DNA of 64,000 nucleotides from CAWGYT01 sp963826795 (GTDB lineage: Bacteria > Planctomycetota > Planctomycetia > Pirellulales > Pirellulaceae), in assembly GCA_963826795.1 (NCBI GenBank), contig CAWGYT010000009.1:372001-436000 (forward strand), read 5' to 3'. Shown piece by piece: positions 57,294-64,000 of this stretch. The position numbers and the translations under genes are program-made. Position 1 is the first letter of the stretch. The number at the start of each line of letters is the position of its first letter. The notes beneath the pieces were generated by a model. That model had not been told where the DNA came from, did not search any database, and worked only from the letters and a program-made list of their open reading frames with translations.

Positions 57294-58952
57294 CTACGTG
57301 CCAGGGTGGTCGACCGGCTTGGAACGGATCGTCCTGGAATCGAGGCCGGCTTCGCCGTCGATGCACGGCGAAGGGTTGATCGCGCCGCGTCCAATCACCT
57401 GATTGACCAGATGCGTGAATTCCGGAGACTCGAAAAGGGGACTGGCTAATTCCACGGAGGAATGCGTTGGGACCGGAGGATCTGGGGCTTGCGCGGTAGC
57501 GGCCTGAGCCGCGTGCGGCATCTTTCGCGGGCGATCCGGGTCGGTCTTGGAAACGTGGCTCGCCTTCGGCTTCGATGGCTGACGCATTTTCTCGATCGAC
57601 CGACGCAATTGCTCAAGGCGTTCCGCATCCGACTCCAGCGACTGCTGCAATTGGTCCAGCGCCGTTTCCCGCGCCTGGAGTTCATGTTCTCGACGGCGAA
57701 GGAATCGCTGAACACGAATGCGGCCGACGACCAATAATTCCTGGTCACGCCGCAGCGATTCGCGATCAGCCTCGATTGATTCTCCCTGACCCCGAAGTTG
57801 TTCGGCCGTTACTTTCAGCTCGGCGTCTCGTCGATCGAGCGCTTCGTTCACGTGGGCGTAATGCTGCGCAAGATCCTGCCGCTGCATCTCCAGGTCTTGC
57901 TGTTCCCGCTCGCGCTGCTCCGTCCATTCGTTTTGGGCCGCCTGCAATTCACGCTTCCAGGCAGCCCGCTCGTCGTCCAGCTTGGTTGCCTCCGACTCGA
58001 GCTGTGCCTGACGTTCCGACAGCATTCGTTCGCACCGGGTGACTTGATCCAGCCATTCACCCTGCGACTCGACGCCGGCAATCATCTCTTGATGAAGCGT
58101 GTCCTGCTGTCGCCCGAGGGCGAGTTGCTGAGCACCGAAGTCCCGCAGCTGGCTTTCGAACGTGTGGATGTGATCGGTCAGCTGCTGCCGATCCTGTTGG
58201 GCGGACGCAAGTTGTTGTCCGAGTTGCTCCGCCTGCTGTTCGGCGAGCGTGCAACGTTCGATCCAGCGCTCAAGTTCCGGGTTCGGCAGTGCCTCCGCTG
58301 GTGGAACGACGATTGAACGCGGTCGACGCGCAGGATCGCATCGAAATTCGATTTGCTTGGTTCCGACCTGAAAGCAGCCGCCCGCCGGAATCCTTCCGCA
58401 GCGCACCGGTTTCCCGTCGACGCGGGTGCCATTGGTACTTGACAAGTCGATCACCCACAATGATTCCTGATCGGGATACAGGAACCCGTGCACGGTCGAA
58501 ACCGACCGGTCATCGATCGTGATCACGCTCGGACTGCGGCGTCCGAAGAGAATCGCCCTGCCCGCTCGCAGCTTGGCAGACGACGACCCGTCCTGGCCAT
58601 CCCAAGCGATCCTCAACGAACGACCGGGTCCAGCCGCTGCTCCGGACTCGTCCTCGGCAATCGGATCGGGAAAGGTAATCCGGTGCGATCCCAGGCGAAT
58701 CCCGCGTCGACGGTCCAAGCGACGAAAACGCTGCGGTGAACTGCACTCAGCAACCGCCGCACCCACCAGGCCAACGGCCGTCAGGCAGATCGCGAAACAC
58801 CGCCGAGGGAGCGCCGGGTCGGGGACCACCACATCGCAGTCCGCGTGCGAGCCAATCAGTGCGAAGGGTTGGGGCAGCGCGAGCGACTGCCGCGCCGTGG
58901 GACCCGTCACCACGATTTCCAGCGGTCGATCAACCCAAAACCGCTGCTGCAC
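57294..58952 (-). CDS. Double-FHA coiled-coil protein
   Basis: 552 residues from GTG 58952 (GGAAGG 9 bases upstream); a TTG at 58994 is possible. There is a degenerate first FHA-like domain (~20-65, ALIGSHADCDVVVPDPALPR). The second FHA domain (~110-205) has the full motif (AILFGRRSPSVITIDDRSVS, TVHGF, DLSSTNGTRVDG). From ~230 to ~480 a long coiled coil follows (heptads rich in Gln/Glu/Arg/Leu: LAEQQAEQLGQQLASAQQDR...). The C-terminal ~70 residues are a Lys/Arg-rich linker and a short tail. The FHA domain binds phosphothreonine, so this may read Ser/Thr kinase output. It has no signal peptide. Confidence 0.87.
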   Translation of the reverse strand: MQQRFWVDRPLEIVVTGPTARQSLALPQPFALIGSHADCDVVVPDPALPRRCFAICLTAVGLVGAAVAECSSPQRFRRLDRRRGIRLGSHRITFPDPIAEDESGAAAGPGRSLRIAWDGQDGSSSAKLRAGRAILFGRRSPSVITIDDRSVSTVHGFLYPDQESLWVIDLSSTNGTRVDGKPVRCGRIPAGGCFQVGTKQIEFRCDPARRPRSIVVPPAEALPNPELERWIERCTLAEQQAEQLGQQLASAQQDRQQLTDHIHTFESQLRDFGAQQLALGRQQDTLHQEMIAGVESQGEWLDQVTRCERMLSERQAQLESEATKLDDERAAWKRELQAAQNEWTEQREREQQDLEMQRQDLAQHYAHVNEALDRRDAELKVTAEQLRGQGESIEADRESLRRDQELLVVGRIRVQRFLRRREHELQARETALDQLQQSLESDAERLEQLRRSIEKMRQPSKPKASHVSKTDPDRPRKMPHAAQAATAQAPDPPVPTHSSVELASPLFESPEFTHLVNQVIGRGAINPSPCIDGEAGLDSRTIRSKPVDHPGT

Positions 58953-58986
58953 GGCGATCAGCCTTCCAAGTCTCGCGTGGCGAATG

Positions 58987-59090
58987 GTTGGCAAAAGGGG
59001 TCAGGTCCCAAAAGCCGGAACGGCCCTTCGGGTGCTTCGCACTTTTGGGACCTGACCCCTTTTTCCAACCCTGACCCCTTTTCCCAACCC
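58987..59090. repeat. Palindromic repeat (family C)
   Basis: The left arm ggcaaaaggggtcaggtccc and right arm gggacctgacccctttttcc, with the same loop as at 43430. An extra partial arm (ctgaccccttttcccaaccc) follows. It overlaps the 5' edge of the alternative FHA start. Confidence 0.85.
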
Positions 59091-59365
59091 AAAATCTTAG
59101 CTGTGACACAGCACTAGTTTAGTTGGCGCCGCGGTCCCGATCAATCGATTCCCGTGACGAGACATCGGTCGAATGTTCAAGAAAAACGACGCCCAACGGT
59201 CGGGACCCAGGCCCCACGTGTCTCCCGGGTGGATGGTTCGGGACAATTTGAAATTCAGCAGTCAATGAAACTCGACGGCGACCGAAAGGGTATAAGGGTA
59301 TAATCGTTCGTTTCGACTGCAACACGTCGCCCCCAACGCTTCGACAGACGAAGGTAAGGCTAAAC
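59091..59365. other. Intergenic region, palindrome half-site and repeat of ggtataa
   Basis: The sequence agctgtgacacagcactag at 59099-59117 is a half-site of the palindrome at 20113. Downstream a ggtataagggtataat stretch (59290-59305) could be a -10-like element for the DUF3352-like operon; this is only a guess. Otherwise nothing recognised. Confidence 0.4.
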
Positions 59366-61162
59366 ATGAAGTCGCTCGAAATTCGATTGAACGTCGTTCT
59401 TGGATGTTTGCTGACGGTCCTGACGGCACGGGCGTGGGCCGATGAATCGAGCTCGGCGGCTCAGTTTTTACCGAAGACAACCGTCATCTATGCCGAACTG
59501 CGAGATCCGATCGGTTTCGTGATGAACGTGCAGGATGAGCGATTCGCGCCACGGATACTGCGCCTGCGCGGCATCAAGCAGGCGATGGAGTCCAAGCAGT
59601 TCCTGGAGTTCCGCGCCGCCGTTGCGATTGTGGAAGCGCGTCTGGGACGGACTTGGCCCAAAATCGTGCAGACAGCGGCGACGCGCGGAGTGACGCTGGC
59701 CATCGATGGCAAGACGGAAGGGATTGCGCTGCTGGTCCATGCCGGCGATGCGGAAACCTTACCGAATCTGGTGAACGCGCTCGTCGCGCTGGTTCGGGCC
59801 GACGCGACCAGCAAGGGAAACGCCGATCCAGTGCGGGAAGACACGTATCGAGGCTGCCGTGTGTATCAGGTCGGGGACGCGCGACTCGGGACGTTCTCCG
59901 ATTGGTTGGTGATGACGAACAAACCCGAGCTTGGCAAAGCGATTCTCGACCAGCACCTGGATCAAGACGGAGAATCACTCGCCGCACGCACCGATTTTCA
60001 AGCGCAATTGGCAGCGTCCGCGGGAACGAAAACGGGCTGGGCCTATGTTGACCTGGCGACGCTGCGAGCGGCAGGCGTTGCCCCAGGGCTGTACACCGGT
60101 CGAGCTGAAAATATCGTGGGCGAGGTGCTTCTGGGTGGCATTTTGGGAACGCTGAAGGAGACGTCTCAGTTGACGGCGGCGCTGGATTGGACCGCGGACT
60201 CCATCACGCTCGAATTGGCGACGCCTTACGACCCGGCGTGGATGGGTGAGGAGCGTCAGCATTTCTTCGGTCCCGACAGTGAAGGGATCGCGCCGAAGCC
60301 GATCCACCTGGACAACGAGATCCTCTCGTTAAGCGCCTACCGCAACCTGACGCAGATGTGGCTCCATTCCGGCGATCTGTTTGACGAGAAGCACGTCGAC
60401 GAACTTGCCAAGGCCGACAGCACGCTGACAACACTCTTCGGAGGCCGGAATTTCGGCGAAGATATTCTCGGGGCGCTTCATCCGGAGATTCAGTTCGTGG
60501 TGGCGCGACAGATGTTTGCCCCGAACGATCCGCAGCCTAAGTTGAAACTACCGAGTTTCGCCCTGATTGGCAGATTACGTGACACGGAGACGATGCGACC
60601 GAACTTGCGGCGCACGTTTCAGAGCCTCGTCGGGTTCCTGAATGTCATCGGCGCGAACGAGGGTCAGCCGCAGCTGGATCTGGACATCCAGCGGCCGTCC
60701 GGTGTGGAAATCGTGTCGGCTTCGTATCTGGTCGATTCGAATCAGTCCGAAACAGAGCAATTACCGATCAACTTCAACTTTTCGCCCACGATACTGTTCA
60801 TGAACGACTATTTCGCCCTGTCCAGCACTCGCAACCTTGCCCGTGACCTGATCCAATCGATTCGGGATCAGTCAGAACCTGAAGCTGACAACCCGCAGCC
60901 CCGCTTGAATACAGCCGTGACCGCCACGACCTCGTCCGTCCTGAAATCGCTCGAGGACAATCGCGAGCAGTTGATCGCGCAGAACATGGTCAGCGAAGGA
61001 CATTCACGTGACGAGGCGGAGAGGGACATTGCGGACTTGTTCGACTTGCTGCCGTTACTGAGCGGAGCGGAGTTGGTTTTGAATCAGCCGGTTGACAGGC
61101 TAACGCTTCGTCTTACGCTCCGGTTGGCGACCGCCGGGGAATCGGCTGAGTCGGCGAAATAA
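59366..61162 (+). CDS. DUF3352-like secreted protein
   Basis: 598 residues from ATG 59366 with AAGGTAAGG upstream. Signal peptide (LEIRLNVVLGCLLTVLTARAWA). The body begins FLPKTTVIYAELRDPIGFVM and has GVTLAIDGKTEGIALLVHAG, GTKTGWAYVDLATLRA and DWTADSITLELATPYDP, a planctomycete DUF3352-like pattern. It is the first gene of an operon with a DUF1800 gene (22-base gap) and a DUF1501 gene. Role unknown. Confidence 0.78.
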   Translation: MKSLEIRLNVVLGCLLTVLTARAWADESSSAAQFLPKTTVIYAELRDPIGFVMNVQDERFAPRILRLRGIKQAMESKQFLEFRAAVAIVEARLGRTWPKIVQTAATRGVTLAIDGKTEGIALLVHAGDAETLPNLVNALVALVRADATSKGNADPVREDTYRGCRVYQVGDARLGTFSDWLVMTNKPELGKAILDQHLDQDGESLAARTDFQAQLAASAGTKTGWAYVDLATLRAAGVAPGLYTGRAENIVGEVLLGGILGTLKETSQLTAALDWTADSITLELATPYDPAWMGEERQHFFGPDSEGIAPKPIHLDNEILSLSAYRNLTQMWLHSGDLFDEKHVDELAKADSTLTTLFGGRNFGEDILGALHPEIQFVVARQMFAPNDPQPKLKLPSFALIGRLRDTETMRPNLRRTFQSLVGFLNVIGANEGQPQLDLDIQRPSGVEIVSASYLVDSNQSETEQLPINFNFSPTILFMNDYFALSSTRNLARDLIQSIRDQSEPEADNPQPRLNTAVTATTSSVLKSLEDNREQLIAQNMVSEGHSRDEAERDIADLFDLLPLLSGAELVLNQPVDRLTLRLTLRLATAGESAESAK

Positions 61163-61184
61163 CGCTACGGGAGGGAGACGGAAC

Positions 61185-62546
61185 ATGTCCCGGGATGTCT
61201 TGATCGACCCGGACTGGGCCTGGCGCCCGTATCGACCCACGGACGAGTGTCCTTGGGATCGACGCCGGATCACGCATTTGTATCGACGCGCCGGTTTCGC
61301 GATTCACTCAGACGCCGTCAATCAGAACTTGCAGCGCGACCCCGACGAGGTCGTCGAGCGCCTCGTGGCCGACTCGCTTGACCCGAGTGCCGAGCGATTC
61401 GATCAGCTGGCCGACACGCTGCTCGCGTCCGGGGATCCCCGACAATTGGCGGCGTGGTGGGTGTACACGATGTTGTATGGATCGCAGCCGCTGCTGCAAA
61501 AGATGACCCTATTCTGGCACGGGCATTTTGCGACCAGTGCCGAAAAGGTAAAGGATGCCGCGGCGATGTTGCGGCAACATCGGCTGTTCCGCAAGCATGC
61601 TCTCGGCAGCTTCCGGGAACTTACGCAACAGGTATCCCGCGATCCGGCGATGTTGATTTACCTTGATTCCGCCGTGAATCGCAAGTCCCATCCCAACGAG
61701 AATTTTGCCCGTGAGCTGATGGAGCTTTTCTGTTTGGGGGAAGGCAACTACACCGAACGAGACATTCAAGAATTGGCCCGCTGCTTCACGGGTTGGGAGA
61801 TCCGCCAGGGTCGATTTCACTTCAATCGCTATCAACACGACTCGGGTGAAAAAACGTTTCTCGGTCAATCGGCTCGGTTTCCCAACGGCGAGGCGATTGA
61901 CGTGGTTGTCGATCATCCGGCGACGGCCGGTTTTGTCGTGGGAAAACTGATCCGCTTCTTCGTCTCGGACGAGGGGCTGGAAAGACCCGAGTTAGCCGCA
62001 CCCCTGGCGGAGGAATTGAGATCGAAGGATTGGGACATCAGCCACGTGCTGCGTCGCATTTTCAAGAGCGAATTGTTCTTCTCGGAGTTCGCGATCGGAA
62101 GAAAAATCCGCTCGCCCGTCGATCTCTTACTCGGGCTGCTCGTCGCGCTGGAGGGCACGACGAACACTCGAAAGTTGGCTGACGATCTCGAACAGCTGGG
62201 ACAAGGACTTTTCTATCCACCCAACGTCAAGGGCTGGGACGGCGGTCGAGCCTGGATCAATGCCTCGCGACTCTTGGACCGTGCCAACGCCATCGGCCGG
62301 GTCTTGCGCGACGAGTCGACTCGCTTCGGTCAGACGTCGCTCTCGGACTACTGCCTGGCGCAAGGCTGGCAGAGTCCCGCGGAACTCGTGGATCAAATGG
62401 CGGAGTTATGGTTGGCCGTGCCGTTGCGCTCCGCGACTCGTGAGAAGTTGATCCAGCTAGGTTCGCAATCAACGCAGTCGCCGAACCAACGCGCGATCAG
62501 CCTGGCACATGCACTCTGTTCCACACCGGAGTTTCACTTATGTTGA
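61185..62546 (+). CDS. DUF1800 protein
   Basis: 453 residues. The family pattern is present: RRITHLYRRAGFAIHSDAVN at the N-terminus, PLLQKMTLFWHGHFATSAEK, DPAMLIYLDSAVNRKSHPNE, NFARELMELFCLGEGNYTER, ARCFTGWEIR and QGLFYPPNVKGWDGGRAWIN. DUF1800 proteins are usually paired with DUF1501, as here, where the stop overlaps the DUF1501 start by 7 bases. No signal peptide is visible. The pair is thought to act together in the periplasm, but no reaction is established. Confidence 0.94.
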   Translation: MSRDVLIDPDWAWRPYRPTDECPWDRRRITHLYRRAGFAIHSDAVNQNLQRDPDEVVERLVADSLDPSAERFDQLADTLLASGDPRQLAAWWVYTMLYGSQPLLQKMTLFWHGHFATSAEKVKDAAAMLRQHRLFRKHALGSFRELTQQVSRDPAMLIYLDSAVNRKSHPNENFARELMELFCLGEGNYTERDIQELARCFTGWEIRQGRFHFNRYQHDSGEKTFLGQSARFPNGEAIDVVVDHPATAGFVVGKLIRFFVSDEGLERPELAAPLAEELRSKDWDISHVLRRIFKSELFFSEFAIGRKIRSPVDLLLGLLVALEGTTNTRKLADDLEQLGQGLFYPPNVKGWDGGRAWINASRLLDRANAIGRVLRDESTRFGQTSLSDYCLAQGWQSPAELVDQMAELWLAVPLRSATREKLIQLGSQSTQSPNQRAISLAHALCSTPEFHLC

Positions 62547-63799
62547 CCACCCGTCCCACGAGTCGACGTCAGTTCTTGCTGCAATCGTTGCGTGCGACTT
62601 CCGCGATCTCCCTTGGAGCCGCGATGCCCCCTTTGCTGGCACGTGCGGCTCGGGCTGCCGAGTCGGAACATGGTGACCGGATTCTCGTCGTCGTGCAGTT
62701 GTCCGGCGGCAACGACGGCTTGAATACGGTGGTCCCCTTCAGCGACGACGACTACCGACGCGATCGACCGACGCTGCGGATCGCCCCGCACGATGTTTTG
62801 TCGATCGACGATCGAGTCGGACTGCATCCTTCGTTGCGCGGGATCGCGGAATTGCTGCAGAGCGGGCAGTGTGGGATTGTGCAGGGAGTTGGCTATCCGA
62901 ACCCGAATCGTTCGCATTTCGAGTCGATGGATATTTGGCACACCTGCCGCCGCGACCCGCAACGTCGTCAAGAAGGCTGGCTGGGACGCTACTTGGACCT
63001 TCACGAAGAAGATCGGTCGTCATGGGACGCTCCGAGCGTGCATCTGGGAGCCGAACAATTGCCGCTGGCGCTGGTCGCGAAGCAGGCCCGCGTGCCCTCG
63101 ATCGCCTCCCTGGATCGATTTCGTCTGAACGATCGGGACGGTGACGACCTGCGCAAGCTGCTGAGTGAATTGCCGAATTCAACCGCGGAGACTGAGCCCT
63201 CCGACGACGAAGGCGGATTGCTAGAGTTTCTGGACGGAAGTACGACGGCTGCGCTGGCTGCGAGCGAGCGGGTGGAACTGGCGCGGCGTGACTATCGCCC
63301 GGCCAAGCCGTATCCGGAGACATCGCTCGGACAAAAACTCCAGACCGTGGCTCAGCTGATTGACGCCGGCCTGAAGACGCCGGTCTATTACGTCACCTTG
63401 GATGGATTCGACACCCATGCGAAGCAGGCCGACGCGCATGCGGCTCTGTTGCGTGAGTTCGGCGATGCGGTGGGGGCCTTGCTGGGAGACCTGACCGATC
63501 ATGGCCACGCGGAACGGGTGTTGCTGATGAGTTTCAGCGAGTTCGGCCGGCGCGTTGCCGAAAACGCCAGCGGTGGCACGGACCACGGGACGGCAGGCCC
63601 GGTCTTTCTGGCCGGTGGACGCGTCAAGGCGGGCTTGCTGAGCGCGCACCCCGACGTGGGCGACTTGCAGGACGGCGACCTGAAGCATTCGGTCGACTTC
63701 CGTCAGGTCTACGCGACGATCCTGCAACAGTGGCTGGGTTGCCCGAGCGAATCGATTCTCGGTGGCGAATTTCAGCCGATCGAAGCGCTCCGCACTTGA
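62540..63799 (+). CDS. DUF1501 protein (partner of DUF1800)
   Basis: 419 residues with Tat-like signal (RRQFLLQSLRATSAISLGAA). The family pattern is DRILVVVQLSGGNDGLNTVV, FSDDDYRRDRPTLRI, VGYPNPNRSHFESMDIWHTC, VYYVTLDGFDTHAKQADAHA, LLMSFSEFGRRVAENASGGT and DHGTAGPVFLAGGRV. This copy is more like the alkaline-phosphatase-like subtype than that at 42002. It ends the operon. Confidence 0.94.
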   Translation: MLTTRPTSRRQFLLQSLRATSAISLGAAMPPLLARAARAAESEHGDRILVVVQLSGGNDGLNTVVPFSDDDYRRDRPTLRIAPHDVLSIDDRVGLHPSLRGIAELLQSGQCGIVQGVGYPNPNRSHFESMDIWHTCRRDPQRRQEGWLGRYLDLHEEDRSSWDAPSVHLGAEQLPLALVAKQARVPSIASLDRFRLNDRDGDDLRKLLSELPNSTAETEPSDDEGGLLEFLDGSTTAALAASERVELARRDYRPAKPYPETSLGQKLQTVAQLIDAGLKTPVYYVTLDGFDTHAKQADAHAALLREFGDAVGALLGDLTDHGHAERVLLMSFSEFGRRVAENASGGTDHGTAGPVFLAGGRVKAGLLSAHPDVGDLQDGDLKHSVDFRQVYATILQQWLGCPSESILGGEFQPIEALRT

Positions 63800-63850
63800 G
63801 GACGTGCGATTGGTTGCCACGGCTGATCGACGATCGACGCCAGTGATTGC

Positions 63851-63915
63851 CTCGTTCGTAACGCGTCGCCTCGATCGTAACGCCGCGCCTCGTTCGTAAC
63901 GCGTCGCCTCGATCG
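63851..63915. repeat. 19-bp tandem repeat, about three and a half copies
   Basis: ctcgttcgtaacgcgtcgc and ctcgatcgtaacgccgcgc alternate from 63851. It lies just downstream of the DUF1501 gene. The rest of 63800-64000 shows no gene. Confidence 0.85.
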
Positions 63916-64000
63916 CTGCGGCCGGCGCGGGTCGGGTTGACGACCGAGGGGCTCAAGCAGTACCGTGCGGGGATGTCGAACGCAAGGCTTCCCTTCTTCT

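Noticed and set aside
56836..57402. Frames rich in MRMSCGCHADV in the gap after the giant PQQ gene
   Set aside because: They are translations of the 11-bp array, not a cysteine-rich protein.

Overview
The window is high-GC DNA (tRNA, short intergenic operons, few mobile genes) from a bacterium of the Planctomycetota. The evidence is the family content: several PEP-CTERM proteins with dockerin-like repeats, DUF1501 and DUF1800 proteins, a DUF1080 protein, a DUF1559 pseudopilin, a multihaem cytochrome fused to a sorbosone-dehydrogenase-like propeller, giant PQQ-propeller proteins, and an ECF sigma factor beside a Ser/Thr kinase. No rRNA, CRISPR array, integrase or transposase was recognised. 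Names come from motif reading only; no database was searched.

Layout. 1-16 kb (mostly minus strand) is a secreted or cell-surface block: a partial dockerin/PEP-CTERM adhesin-like protein, a PA14-cytochrome c-propeller protein broken by three frameshifts, a 1218-residue PQQ-propeller/Rossmann/propeller protein, a CAP-domain PEP-CTERM protein, a lipoprotein, another PEP-CTERM protein and a DUF1080 protein. 16-21 kb holds an ankyrin/kelch-like gene, an SRPBCC protein, tRNA-Arg(UCU), a small PEP-CTERM protein and decayed sequence. 21-27 kb is a signalling block: ECF sigma, zinc-motif kinase, a large PDZ/secretin-N-like exported protein, a BlaI repressor and a stub of a BlaR1/M56 protein. 27-37 kb holds an ABC exporter, a baeRF-family protein, an SLC13 permease, an HDOD-GGDEF protein and a Tat-exported TIM-barrel protein. 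37-43 kb holds a three-subunit molybdenum hydroxylase operon and a DUF1501 protein. 43.7-51.6 kb is a sigma-factor-headed operon with three consecutive GspF proteins and four pseudopilin-like proteins. 52-64 kb holds a second giant PQQ-propeller protein, an FHA coiled-coil protein and a DUF3352-like/DUF1800/DUF1501 operon.

Two features run through the window. First, intergenic spaces are packed with palindromic composite repeats and short tandem repeats, one of which (ten copies of 69 bp) fuses two pseudopilin genes into one reading frame. Second, at least nine otherwise intact genes are broken by single-base shifts, several in short homopolymers. This points to consensus indel errors, or less likely to wide gene decay. 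The most interesting biological observations are a molybdenum-hydroxylase iron-sulfur subunit whose four plant-type [2Fe-2S] cysteines are all serine, and a 36-bp promoter-like motif shared by the sigma-factor gene and the GspF operon.
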